Below, piece after piece: positions 1 to 7,760 of a DNA stretch of 64,000 nt. This DNA comes from Microseira sp041929235. Lineage in GTDB: Bacteria; Cyanobacteriota; Cyanobacteriia; Cyanobacteriales; Aerosakkonemataceae. A program made the translations under genes and the position numbers. Below the pieces are notes generated by a model. That model was not told the DNA's origin. It was given only the letters and a program-made list of their open reading frames with translations, and did not search any database. Each line of letters opens with the position of its first letter. The first letter of the stretch is position 1. The stretch covers positions 1 through 64,000 of the forward strand of contig NZ_JBHFNP010000235.1 in the NCBI RefSeq assembly GCF_041929235.1. The letters are read 5' to 3'.

Positions 1-3
1 TAA

Positions 4-159
4 TACAAAAGTGGAGTTAGCAAAGAAACCTTCAGCTATATCTCACACCGAGTATGGCAATACCTCTGGAAATGGGGTAGGCGTAGACACCCCAATAAAA
101 GCAAAAAGTGGGTCAAAGAACGTTACTTCCACACCATTAAATGGCAAAGGGCTAAGTAG
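4..159 (+). pseudogene. Group II intron maturase, C-terminal remnant
   Basis: Frame 1 reads through Y-L-W-K-W, R-R-R-H-P-N-K-S and K-E-R-Y-F-H-T-I before a stop at 157-159. This is the C-terminal maturase/endonuclease signature of reverse transcriptases encoded in cyanobacterial group II introns. The frame is closed by a TAA at 1-3, and the piece lacks the usual last ~15 residues because it runs directly into a TnpB fragment. It is therefore a small dead relic of about 50 codons, not a gene. The family assignment is from recognised motifs only. Confidence 0.65.
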
Positions 160-282
160 AAACCAAATAATCAATCTACTCCCACAACTCAAAAAAGAGT
201 ATGAGTGGTTGAAAGAACCACCTTCTCAGGTTTTACAGCAAGCCGCCTTAGACTTATAAGCGTGCTTTCTTGAACTTTTTTG
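155..282 (+). pseudogene. TnpB (IS200/IS605/IS607) N-terminal fragment
   Basis: In frame 2 the peptide contains L-P-Q-L-K-K-E-Y-E-W-L-K and S-Q-V-L-Q-Q-A, followed after a stop (257-259) by A-C-F-L-E-L-F. This matches the N-terminal helical domain of TnpB, where the usual sequence is roughly LKKEYPWLKEVxSQVLQQALxDLDRAFxNFF. Only about 40 residues survive, with an in-frame stop where the Asp-Arg of the family motif should be. The fragment abuts the maturase remnant upstream and a TnpA remnant downstream, so several elements have been stacked and eroded here. Confidence 0.6.
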
Positions 283-289
283 AGAAATG

Positions 290-538
290 ACGCAGGTGTC
301 TAATCGGGAGATTAGACAAATCGTTGTAGCTTACCCTGACCGACTGGTTCGATTTGGGTTTGACTTTGTGGAATGGTTTTGCGCCCTATTCGACTGTCAG
401 ATTGTGGTGCTGAAGAACCCACAACTTTCGGCTGCCTGAGAGGCGAGAGTTTATGAGTATTATGCACTGTTTCAGCGCCAAGCTGTACTTTTTGCGAAAA
501 TACGAAAAAAAATGCCTGAAGAACTGCAAGAAGAATAG
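290..538 (+). pseudogene. IS607-type serine recombinase TnpA, C-terminal remnant
   Basis: Two frames together give the C-terminal half of an IS607 TnpA. First comes E-I-R-Q-I-V-V-A-Y-P-D-R-L-V-R-F-G-F-D-F. After a frameshift near 430 comes E-F-M-S-I-M-H-C-F-S-A-K-L-Y-F-L-R-K-Y. The A-Y-x-D-R-L-x-R-F-G-F and I-I-H-C-F-S-x-x-L-Y-x-L-R-K-Y blocks are typical of this serine recombinase family. The N-terminal MerR-like DNA-binding part and the catalytic serine are missing, so the gene is inactive. Confidence 0.65.
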
Positions 539-555
539 CATTAATGATGTATATT

Positions 556-700
556 AGAAAGATGCCTATATTTCAGACAAATGGCGCTCAACCGGAAAAA
601 GGGCTTCTGGCTTGTATCTAAAACTCAAAAGTGTTCGGTGGAAACTAGAAAGCCTCAATCCCACGTCGCGACGAAGGAGTTATTTAATCAGGTTATACAA
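556..700 (+). mobile_element. Possible right end of the decayed IS607/IS605 element
   Basis: Downstream of the TnpA remnant the sequence around 648-690 contains AGCCTC, the small palindrome CGTCGCGACG and GGAGTT. This resembles the 3' end of cyanobacterial IS200/IS605-IS607 elements, where the TnpB C-terminus and the omega-RNA scaffold overlap. No confident TnpB reading frame is visible. The rest of the gap up to the next gene at 833 holds nothing else I can recognise. The assignment is inference from position and general resemblance. Confidence 0.3.
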
Positions 701-832
701 TACCATAAATGGCTATTTATGGTGATAAGTTGAGTAAAGTTTGACAATACTGCTGGGGATACCGCTCACAGATGGGCTCCGTAAACAGGAAAGTCTGATT
801 AACTCCGATTTTTTGCGTCACTAGGCCACCAA

Positions 833-2260
833 ATGCTGCTTCGCAACCAACTGGGTAGAAAACGTCAACGACTACGTTGGATACATCTCGCTGGCTGGAT
901 AGTGTTGGCTTCCAGTGGAGAAGCTTTGTTTTTTAGTCGATTGAGTGCTGCCGCTGCTAGTTGGGAAAAGGATACCGCATTGCTGGCAGCTTCCGACAAA
1001 ACGCCAGATCAAACGGTAATTTCCTCTGGGGTTCGTTTATCTGGGTCAGCGATCGCCTCGCTGTTTGCTAGCTTGGGGAATGCACAAAAGAAAACCCCAC
1101 TGCTCGCTCAAAGGCAAGCAAGCGATACAAATCATTTGAACGGTGTCTTGCCAGATGCCGAACTCAATCCTAACGCGCTCACCGCTCAATCTATTACCCA
1201 GCAACAACCAACCCCTTTACAAAATCCTCAGGAAAGTGTCGAAGGGTATCCGTTGCCAACAGCGAATGATTTGGAGGGTTTTCCCCATAGAGGAGCCGCA
1301 GATTTGCTGCTCGACACTGGGGAGAATAGAGAAGGCGAGGATAGCGATAAGTTGCAAAGCAACACGCTGCGCGAACGCGCGCCACAAGCACAGCAACTAG
1401 AAGCTGAGTCCCAACCTAAACAGGCAGAAGCTGAGTCGGATACGCAACAGACAAATGGCGATCCGGATCTGGGGATTTTGCGCCTGCGACAACAAGAATT
1501 ACCCCCACCCGTAACGCCACCCAAACCAGCGCCACCTGCACCACAACGTCAAAGCACTCCAATATTGCACCTGCTGCCTCGGATCAGCTATTTCCAAACA
1601 AGTAATGTATTGTCCAGCGACGATCCGGTGGGTGATAGTCTGATTTATCCGAGTTTGATGCTTTGGGCGGTTCCCCAAATCGGACGTAATACTTTTTTAA
1701 CTCCCTCGATTGAAGGTAGTTTGATTCGTTACATTAAAGAACCGCAGTATGATTACAATCTGCTGAGATTTAGAACGGGTATCAGCCAACGCCTTAGCCG
1801 TGGGATGTTCGGTGAAATTGGTTGGACTAATCAACAGTTTTATCGAGCTGTGGTTGACGATCGCTTTTTGAACGAGCATATAGCTTACCTGTCCCTGTCG
1901 CGACAAGACCAGTTGACGCGACGGCTAAGGCTGAATTCCTACTACGATTTTCGCGTCAGTTTTGCCGATCCGGATAGCCGCAGTCGGATTATCAACTCTT
2001 TGTACCTATCTTTGAGTTATTCTTTCCAAACCAACCTGCAAGTTGCTATGGACTACCAGTTTGAGCGCTCCGACTTTACCGTGCGCGATCGCTATGACCA
2101 GTATCATCGCATTATGGGTCGCTTAACTTATGGCGTCTTGCGCGATAGTCAAATTAGCGTCTCAGGTGGGGTGACTGTAGGCGGTTCTTCCGAGTCGTCG
2201 ATTGATTTTGATAGTTTATTCTTCAGCGTCACTTACAGTGTGGATGTTCCGATTTATTAA
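833..2260 (+). CDS. Outer-membrane beta-barrel family protein
   Basis: A 475-residue protein of unknown function. A basic N-terminus (to about residue 15) followed by a hydrophobic stretch (about 17-32) looks like a signal sequence. Residues about 55-230 are low-complexity, rich in Gln/Glu/Pro, and end in a proline-rich linker (about 218-235). From about residue 240 to the end come alternating hydrophobic/polar strands (for example Y-L-S-L-S-R, L-Y-L-S-L-S-Y-S-F and I-S-V-S-G-G-V-T-V) finishing in V-P-I-Y, an aromatic C-terminus as expected of a transmembrane barrel. I infer an outer-membrane protein with a periplasmic linker. The start is the first ATG of the frame; no strong ribosome-binding site is seen. 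Codons 170-190 include a CTGCGCGAACGCG stretch resembling part of a dispersed repeat. Confidence 0.7.
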   Translation: MLLRNQLGRKRQRLRWIHLAGWIVLASSGEALFFSRLSAAAASWEKDTALLAASDKTPDQTVISSGVRLSGSAIASLFASLGNAQKKTPLLAQRQASDTNHLNGVLPDAELNPNALTAQSITQQQPTPLQNPQESVEGYPLPTANDLEGFPHRGAADLLLDTGENREGEDSDKLQSNTLRERAPQAQQLEAESQPKQAEAESDTQQTNGDPDLGILRLRQQELPPPVTPPKPAPPAPQRQSTPILHLLPRISYFQTSNVLSSDDPVGDSLIYPSLMLWAVPQIGRNTFLTPSIEGSLIRYIKEPQYDYNLLRFRTGISQRLSRGMFGEIGWTNQQFYRAVVDDRFLNEHIAYLSLSRQDQLTRRLRLNSYYDFRVSFADPDSRSRIINSLYLSLSYSFQTNLQVAMDYQFERSDFTVRDRYDQYHRIMGRLTYGVLRDSQISVSGGVTVGGSSESSIDFDSLFFSVTYSVDVPIY

Positions 2261-2324
2261 TTAATTGCAGATTTAAGATTGTAGATTGCAGATTTAAAAC
2301 AAAAATTCTGCTTTCAGATCAAAT

Positions 2325-2420
2325 CCGGTTGCATCGGAATAATTAGCTTTCTTGCCAATCGCTAATTGCTAATTGCTAATTGCTAATTTTCCCTACAGGT
2401 CGTAATTCCGATGCAACGGT
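2325..2420. repeat. Inverted-repeat element around a heptad tract
   Basis: Arms of about 15 bp (CCGGTTGCATCGGAAT at 2325-2340; its complement ATTCCGATGCAACGG at 2405-2419) flank four copies of GCTAATT at 2361-2390. Short AT-rich motifs of the form ATTGCAGATTTAAGAT occur just outside, at 2265-2298 and 2435-2460. The GGTTGCATCGG arm recurs near 53217, so this is a dispersed palindromic element and not a local terminator. Confidence 0.6.
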
Positions 2421-2454
2421 CAACGATATCAATCTGAAATCTGCAATCTAAAAT

Positions 2455-3282
2455 CTACAATTGGTAAGAACACCAATCGCTCCAACTCCCTGCATAAAGC
2501 TTGCCGGTCTTAATTCCAGCGATTTCTAATGACAATAAATTGACGCAAGCTGTTACACCAGAACCGCAATAAACCATTATTTCTTTGGCATCTTTTAAGC
2601 TTTCCCAGCGTTGTTGTTGTTCTGGGAGGGGGCGCAGGCGTGCTTGAGAGTCGGTAACATCTTTCCAAGGATAGTTGACGGCAGAAGGAATGTGTCCGGC
2701 AATCGGGTCGATGGGTTCTCGTTCGCCGCGATAGCGTTCTGGTTCGCGCGAGTCTACTAAAATTACCTCTGGGAGGTCTTTTCTGGCTTTTACGGCGTCG
2801 ATGTCTACTAGGAGGTGCGGACGCACGTTTGGTACAAATATCCCCGGTTGTAGGGGCGTAGGCACGGCATCTGTGACGGGATATCCCGCTGCTTGCCATC
2901 CGGCAAAACCACCATCGAGCAACGCTACTTTATCGTGTCCCATATAGCGTAGCAGCCACCACAAACGCGCGGCAAAGGCAAAGCGAGAATCATCGTAGGC
3001 GATAACTAAGGTTTCCTGGGAATTAACGCCAATCGAGGCTAATTTTTCGGCTAATTCTGTGATGTTGGGTAAAGGATGGCGTCCCCCGTGACGCCCAACT
3101 GGACTGGATAGATCGCGGTTGAGATGCAGATAATAAGCGCCAGGAATGTGACTTTGGAGATATTGCCTTTGTCCCAGTTCCGGATCGTCCAGGGAAAAGC
3201 GACAATCTACAACAACTATTTGCGGATCGTCGAGGTGTTGGGAAAGCCATTGGGGGGAAATGACAAAAGTGTTCTCAGACAT
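2455..3282 (-). CDS. sseA: Thiosulfate/3-mercaptopyruvate sulfurtransferase (tandem rhodanese)
   Basis: A 275-residue protein with two rhodanese domains. The N-terminal inactive domain begins near residue 8 and contains V-V-D-C-R-F and the G-R-H-x-L-P linker. The C-terminal domain (about 155-275) carries V-D-S-R-E-P-E-R-Y-R-G and the catalytic loop C-G-S-G-V-T-A, whose first Cys accepts the sulfane sulfur. The CGSGVTA loop favours a mercaptopyruvate-type SseA over a thiosulfate-specific enzyme. Length fits the family. It probably acts in cytoplasmic sulfur transfer or cyanide detoxification. The gene lies 13 bp from the end of the restriction gene, but nothing indicates shared function. Confidence 0.9.
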   Translation of the reverse strand: MSENTFVISPQWLSQHLDDPQIVVVDCRFSLDDPELGQRQYLQSHIPGAYYLHLNRDLSSPVGRHGGRHPLPNITELAEKLASIGVNSQETLVIAYDDSRFAFAARLWWLLRYMGHDKVALLDGGFAGWQAAGYPVTDAVPTPLQPGIFVPNVRPHLLVDIDAVKARKDLPEVILVDSREPERYRGEREPIDPIAGHIPSAVNYPWKDVTDSQARLRPLPEQQQRWESLKDAKEIMVYCGSGVTACVNLLSLEIAGIKTGKLYAGSWSDWCSYQL

Positions 3283-3295
3283 TGGTTTTTCCTGA

Positions 3296-4168
3296 CTAAA
3301 ATATATCTTTGATGTAATTATCTACTCCTTGAGTACCGCTACCGTACTTTTTAATAAATTCATTTGCTATCCGATCGCAGCAAGCATCAATCTCTTCGGA
3401 TATAGAGTGCTGATGTAATACTTTTGCCGCTGAAGTCCGTAGGATTTCTAACAATAGGGAACTGTAATCGGGATCGTCACTGACAAAATCCCAGAGTTCC
3501 CGCCCGATCAAAGTCCTCATTTCCCAATCGGGTAACAGTTGTTTCAGCAGTCCAATTGTTACAGTACTTTGAGTTCTTTTTCCATAGGTAATCCCCAGAT
3601 AAGCTTTGTCTCCCTCATCAATTTTTTCCTGTATTTTCTTAGCCCAATAGACTATCTGATCTTTATCCATGCTGTTTGGGCCACTTTTGACCTGAATCCA
3701 GCTTCGCTCACCACTAAGATTAGTCTTCATCAAATCCCACCCGGAATTTTTAGGAGCATTTTCGATAGTTTCTGAACTAGCTAGGAGGATATTTTGGATA
3801 AAAAAGCCCATTGACGTGACGATCGATCTTGTTGTTGCCATATAAACGTTGAGGCGAACAACCTTTTCTGGGGTTTCCAGGTTAAGGGATCTAATTAAAA
3901 ATGGGTTGGGATTAAGATTTTCCAGAGACAAGAGCGTGAGCATAGCTAACTGCCTTTTCGTGAAATCTCGACTGATACTGGCTAATAAATTCTCAGCTAC
4001 TGTCAGTTGTGGAGATAGATTCCCTGATGATACAAAAGATAGGATACGCTTAATTTCATCAGCGGTTAGTTTGAGCATTTTTTTCCCAGATATACTTTTA
4101 ATGTTGCTGAGAGCTTCCTCTGTTACATTGATAAATTCCTCTAAATCTGAAAATTGAGAAGCTCTCAT
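3296..4168 (-). CDS. Type II restriction endonuclease, partner of the adjacent m5C methyltransferase
   Basis: A 290-residue protein with a PD-(D/E)xK-like core: G-W-D-L at 143-146 (Asp145), then W-I-Q-V-K-S-G at 157-163 (Gln159, Lys161), the D-x(n)-(E/Q)-x-K spacing of many restriction nucleases. It follows a cytosine-5 methyltransferase gene in the same direction, the usual layout of a type II system, so it should cut the sequence the methyltransferase protects. The recognition site cannot be read from the sequence. The ATG at 4168 has no ribosome-binding site, whereas a GTG at 4247 has a perfect AGGAG 8 bp away and opens 26 codons in another frame. The real gene probably starts there and has suffered a frameshift near 4165-4175. 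The activity of the current protein is doubtful. Confidence 0.6.
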   Translation of the reverse strand: MRASQFSDLEEFINVTEEALSNIKSISGKKMLKLTADEIKRILSFVSSGNLSPQLTVAENLLASISRDFTKRQLAMLTLLSLENLNPNPFLIRSLNLETPEKVVRLNVYMATTRSIVTSMGFFIQNILLASSETIENAPKNSGWDLMKTNLSGERSWIQVKSGPNSMDKDQIVYWAKKIQEKIDEGDKAYLGITYGKRTQSTVTIGLLKQLLPDWEMRTLIGRELWDFVSDDPDYSSLLLEILRTSAAKVLHQHSISEEIDACCDRIANEFIKKYGSGTQGVDNYIKDIF

Positions 4169-4270
4169 ATCGAGCTTTACTTGCAGTTACACCAATTTCA
4201 TTTCGTAGGACAAAGGCTAACATTTCATGAAGTTTATCATCTGACACGCTGTAGTCTCCTAGTCTGGTTA

Positions 4271-5491
4271 TTATGTAAAAAGAGGGAGTTGGTAAAACTC
4301 GACTCGTCCCTGAACATTTTCTCCCTGAAGCCGCTGGTGTAGGTATTCACCAATTGCTTTTGCTAGAAGTACTGGAACTGCATTGCCAATCTGGCGATAT
4401 TTAGACGCAGTTGAACCATAGAATATCCAATCGTCTGGAAAAGTCTGAATCCGTGCAGACTCTCTCACACTCAGGGGGCGCAATTCTTCTGGGTGGCACA
4501 TATCTGTAGCCTTCTGGTGCGGACTTGTTGTGACGGTAGGCGAGGGCTTATCCCAAGACAAACGCCGATAGAAACCAACTTTACCACCGCCTGATTTGTA
4601 TGCACCTCCCATCGCTTCCTTTTTTAATTCATCAGGCAAATGTCTCCAGTTTTGTCCGGCTTTCAAAAGGCGCAGGTATTTAATACGACTTTGTGAGTAA
4701 GGAATGTATTCGGGTTGAGTGTCAACTAACTCCTCAAGCGCATGTTTGAGCGTAGGCCACTTTGGTAGCCCACGGATGGCTTTTTCACTATAAATAGGTA
4801 AAGGAAGAGTCACCGAATGACCATCTCTTGAGCCGATAAATATGACTCTTTCCCTAACTTGAGGAACACCGTAATCAGCTGCGTTTAAAAGACCATAGTT
4901 AACTTCATAACCAATCCGTTTCATCTCTGCTAATACTATTTGAAGGGCGCTTCCTGGCATTTCATCCGGTTCTAGAGGTGGAAAACCCAGTCCTCTTTGA
5001 TGATGGGGGCGGTGACGAATGGGTGCAGAAAGTAGCCCTCTGACATTTTCCATGACAAAAAAGCGGGGCTGGACTTCTTCAACAATGCGAATAAAATCCA
5101 TAAACAAGCTACCGCGAGGATCGCCTATAGAACCCCGTTTTCCTGCCGTGCTGTAAGGTTGGCAGGGTAGCCCACCAGTCACAATATCTACCTCACCAGC
5201 ACGCAAAGATCTGCCAATTCCTAATACGCGCCCTGCTTGTTCCAAGAGAGTTTGGCTGCTGACTTGTTGAATGTCTCTTGGTACGGCACATTCAAACAGG
5301 TGTGGGCGGTTAAGCGCTATAGTCTTAACCGCATCAGGGTCTATTTCTACCACATTGACTGTATGAAAGCCTGCCTGTTCCATTCCCAGGTCTAGGCCAA
5401 AAGCTCCTGCAAACAAGCTGATGGATATCAGTTTATCGTTGAACACAGGGTAAGCTGCTTGTTTTAACTGCAAGGCATTGGTTTCAGACAT
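4271..5491 (-). CDS. DNA cytosine-5 methyltransferase of a type II RM system
   Basis: A 406-residue C5-cytosine methyltransferase with the family motifs in order: motif I F-A-G-A-F-G-L-D-L-G (27-36), motif IV G-G-L-P-C-Q with catalytic Cys110, motif VI M-E-N-V (147-150), motif VIII Q-V-R-E-R-V-I-F-I-G, a variable target-recognition stretch in the C-terminal half, and motifs IX/X ending in R-Q-I-G-N-A-V-P. It transfers a methyl group from S-adenosylmethionine to C5 of cytosine in one specific site. All catalytic blocks are present, so this half of the system appears intact even though its nuclease partner looks frameshifted. An orphaned, still active methyltransferase is the likely outcome. 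Confidence 0.92.
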   Translation of the reverse strand: MSETNALQLKQAAYPVFNDKLISISLFAGAFGLDLGMEQAGFHTVNVVEIDPDAVKTIALNRPHLFECAVPRDIQQVSSQTLLEQAGRVLGIGRSLRAGEVDIVTGGLPCQPYSTAGKRGSIGDPRGSLFMDFIRIVEEVQPRFFVMENVRGLLSAPIRHRPHHQRGLGFPPLEPDEMPGSALQIVLAEMKRIGYEVNYGLLNAADYGVPQVRERVIFIGSRDGHSVTLPLPIYSEKAIRGLPKWPTLKHALEELVDTQPEYIPYSQSRIKYLRLLKAGQNWRHLPDELKKEAMGGAYKSGGGKVGFYRRLSWDKPSPTVTTSPHQKATDMCHPEELRPLSVRESARIQTFPDDWIFYGSTASKYRQIGNAVPVLLAKAIGEYLHQRLQGENVQGRVEFYQLPLFT

Positions 5492-5500
5492 AGGGAATTT

Positions 5501-5842
5501 TTAAGCGCTAGCAAACTCAGTATATTGCCTAAGTTGTGGCGGATGAAATGCTAGCACAATTTCTTCCCTGGTTATGCCTTCCCGCAGCAAGTCGGTTGCC
5601 ACTCCATCTTCTGTCCAATCTTCCTCAATCCAAATTTTGCCATTATTTAACCGCACGTGAATCGTTACGCCTTTAATGCGCTCATCCTTGTTCCAACCCA
5701 TTGTTAGTAGCAAATAACGATCGTTGGATTCATCAAACACCACAGCACTCTCAAGGGTGGAGCTTGGAGATTTTAGATTAAGATTGTGGTATTCAGTTAT
5801 AATTTTTTTGATGATTTGGCGGTATTGTTCTATTCTATCCAT
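5501..5842 (-). CDS. xisI: XisI family, fdxN-element excision controlling factor
   Basis: A 113-residue protein matching the XisI family by its start (Y-R-Q-I-I-K-K-I-I-T-E-Y), the central W-I-E-E-D-W-T-E-D-G-V-A block and the closing L-A-F-H-P-P-Q-L-R. XisH and XisI were named for control of fdxN element excision in Anabaena, but they are abundant in cyanobacteria without that element and their biochemical role is unclear. Its ATG overlaps the original stop codon of xisH (5830-5832), so the two were translationally coupled. Because xisH is now split by an insertion, this gene may be transcribed without a functional partner. Confidence 0.88.
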   Translation of the reverse strand: MDRIEQYRQIIKKIITEYHNLNLKSPSSTLESAVVFDESNDRYLLLTMGWNKDERIKGVTIHVRLNNGKIWIEEDWTEDGVATDLLREGITREEIVLAFHPPQLRQYTEFASA

Positions 5843-6362
5843 TGTTCGATCGCCTCATTTTCTGGTTCGATAATGAGTAAATTTACTTGATTGCGTTTAA
5901 GGATGGTTTGAGCTAATTTTATTTGAAAGTTGTTTTTGTATACTGCCTTTGTAATTGCTAAATATAGCGTTTTGCAGGCGCATGAGGTACACCTTCGAAT
6001 GCAATAGCGGCACCCTTAAGGGTGCCGCTATTGCATTCGAAGCCAAAAGGCTGTACCTCATGCACTTGCAATCTGCTGTAAATTTTAAAATCAGAATTAG
6101 TTTCCTCTAAAATATCGCGGTAAATTACATACTGACCAACCGCAACCTCCAAATCGTTGATAAACGATCGCCCCAAAAAGCTTTTAACTTCTACAATAAT
6201 CCTGCGTCCTTGCTTTTGGGCTGCAATTGTTTGTTCGGCTGCGATATCTGCGTAAACTTTATCTTCGCCATACTGTAGTACGTAATCTTCTGCGAGAATC
6301 GTCCAGCCATCTTTGATCGGGGCAAACTTTACAGCCTGATGGTAGACATCTCTAGCAGGCAT
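5830..6362 (-). pseudogene. xisH: xisH disrupted by a MITE
   Basis: The N-terminal part (M-P-A-R-D-V-Y-H through I-I-V-E-V-K-S-F-L-G to S-D-F-K-I-Y) is XisH, a PD-(D/E)xK-related fold. At codon ~97 a 114-bp palindromic element interrupts it and the frame ends at about 5958 in element-encoded residues. The missing C-terminus (L-A-I-T-K-A-V-Y ... E-Q-W-I-E, stop 5830-5832) lies intact on the far side in another frame. Removing the element and one TA copy gives a continuous frame, K-I-Y-L-A-I-T, matching the family's L-Y-L-A-V. The original gene would have encoded about 138 residues and overlapped xisI. This is a clear insertional inactivation. Confidence 0.88.
5965..6078. mobile_element. MITE family A, 114 bp, TA target duplication
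   Basis: The element has imperfect terminal inverted repeats of about 26 bp that include the shared core GCATGAGGTAC. A long central palindrome is built around GGCACCCTTAAGGGTGCC. It is flanked by TA on both sides (5963-5964 and 6079-6080); because excision to one TA restores xisH, TA is the target duplication. TA targeting suggests mobilisation by an IS630/Tc1-mariner type transposase, which is inference. No coding capacity. Confidence 0.85.
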
Positions 6363-6432
6363 AGGAAATTGGCAAGATTTTACTCTTTTATTTTACAGGA
6401 ATATGCTGGGAGATAAAAATGACTGGCATAGT

Positions 6433-6500
6433 TGCGATCGCGGAAGCTAACGCTTGCGGATGCGCCCAAGAGTGGCGTTAGCCGTATCGCATCCGACCAA
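6433..6500. repeat. HIP1-associated palindromic repeat
   Basis: The stretch combines a HIP1 octamer (6435-6442) with the palindrome GGAAGCTAACGCTTGCGG and arms GGATGCG/CGCATCC (about 6458 and 6494). It lies in the leader of the MnmC-like gene. Such short palindromic units next to HIP1 sites are scattered through filamentous cyanobacterial genomes. It is probably dispersed repeat DNA; a regulatory role is not shown. Confidence 0.45.
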
Positions 6501-6520
6501 GCAATCTTTAAACTAGAATC

Positions 6521-7393
6521 ATGGAAAACACAGAGACTTTCACCCCCCAACTCACAGAGGATGGTTCGTTTACCTTTTTTTCAGCGCAGTTTGGCGAAAT
6601 GTTTCACAGTCGCTATGGTGCAAAACAGGAAGCTGAATTGAAATTTGTCGAACCAACCGAACTCAGGCATAAGGCTTTAAAACCGAGTTTGAAATTGCTG
6701 GATGTTTGTTACGGTTTGGGGTATAATACCGCAGCGGCTTTAGAAACGATTTGGCAAGTTAATCCCGATTGCTGTGTGGAGTGGATCGGATTGGAATTAG
6801 ATCCCAGCGTGCCTAATAGCGCGATCGCTCACCGCCTCCTCGATGCCTGGAATCGATCGATTAGGGAAATTCTCACCAATTTGGCGACTGCTTACCAAGT
6901 TAAAACGAACAGACTTCAAGCTAGATTGCTGATCGGCGACGCTAGGATAACCATCGGGCAAGTTTATCAATCGGGATTTCAAGCAGATGGGATTTTTCTC
7001 GATCCGTTTTCACCTCCTACTTGTCCCCAATTATGGACGGTGGAATTTTTGGGATTGGTCGCCAAATGCCTGAAGCAGGATGGTAAGCTAGCAACTTATT
7101 CCTGTTCGGCAGCGGTACGGACGGCATTGATGGCAGCTGGGTTGCAAATTGGCGCAACGCCACCAGTGGGGAGGCGAACTCCGGGTACAGTCGCCAGCTA
7201 CACTAACGACTTAGCGCCACTTTCGCTACAAGAGCAAGAGCATTTGCACACCAAAGCTGCCATTCCGTACCGCGATCCGAGTTTGTGCGATGCATCAGAG
7301 GTGATTTTGCAACGGCGTCAAATCGAGCAAAAAACTTGCTCTCTGGAACCTACTTCGCAATGGAAACAGCGGTGGTCAATGACTCAAAGTTAG
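6521..7393 (+). CDS. MnmC-like tRNA wobble-uridine methyltransferase (DUF752)
   Basis: A 290-residue SAM-dependent methyltransferase of the MnmC/DUF752 type. Supporting motifs are F-S-A-Q-F-G-E-M-F-H-S near residue 20, the SAM loop L-D-V-C-Y-G-L-G-Y-N-T-A (about 68-79) and L-D-P-F-S-P-P (about 160). In E. coli the homologous domain of MnmC performs the last methylation in forming mnm5s2U34 of tRNA. The FAD-dependent oxidase half of MnmC is absent, as in other stand-alone cyanobacterial and Gram-positive homologues. ATG 6521 is in a suitable position; no strong Shine-Dalgarno is seen. It is a monocistronic-looking gene after a repeat-rich leader. Confidence 0.8.
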   Translation: MENTETFTPQLTEDGSFTFFSAQFGEMFHSRYGAKQEAELKFVEPTELRHKALKPSLKLLDVCYGLGYNTAAALETIWQVNPDCCVEWIGLELDPSVPNSAIAHRLLDAWNRSIREILTNLATAYQVKTNRLQARLLIGDARITIGQVYQSGFQADGIFLDPFSPPTCPQLWTVEFLGLVAKCLKQDGKLATYSCSAAVRTALMAAGLQIGATPPVGRRTPGTVASYTNDLAPLSLQEQEHLHTKAAIPYRDPSLCDASEVILQRRQIEQKTCSLEPTSQWKQRWSMTQS

Positions 7394-7550
7394 AATCAGA
7401 GCGGACGCAACAAGTAAAAAATGTGGCTCAATTTCAAAAAATTGTCAAAAAGTCTAATTAAAATCTTGCGGCGTGCAGTCATTTTCTAGTAAAAACAAAG
7501 TAGATATACTTGGTTTTTCTATGCGCGGATTTGAGATGAGAGGGAGTGCT

Positions 7551-7757
7551 ATGACGATTTGGGTGAACGAACAGATCGATCCGATGGGTCTTGTTTACTC
7601 TTGCATCGCCTCCTGCAACGAGAATCAGGCGAAAGATTGCCACGAGTCTTTCAAGCAAAATTTGACTGAAGGACAAAAAGCAGCGGGTTGGGTGGCACGC
7701 TTGCGGACGGTTAATTCTTGGGATGAAGTTCCGGTGAATGCTTTAAAACTAGATTAA
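7551..7757 (+). CDS. Small conserved cyanobacterial protein, unknown function
   Basis: Starting at the ATG at 7551, with AGGGAG four bases upstream, this encodes 68 residues with no membrane segment. It is acidic to neutral and contains two Cys separated by CIASC and one more Cys in K-D-C-H. The frame stays open upstream to 7473, but the internal start has the better ribosome-binding site and begins T-I-W-V-N-E-Q. It ends 3 bp before the MMADHC-like gene, so the pair is probably co-transcribed. I recognise no domain. Confidence 0.6.
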   Translation: MTIWVNEQIDPMGLVYSCIASCNENQAKDCHESFKQNLTEGQKAAGWVARLRTVNSWDEVPVNALKLD

Positions 7758-7760
7758 TTT

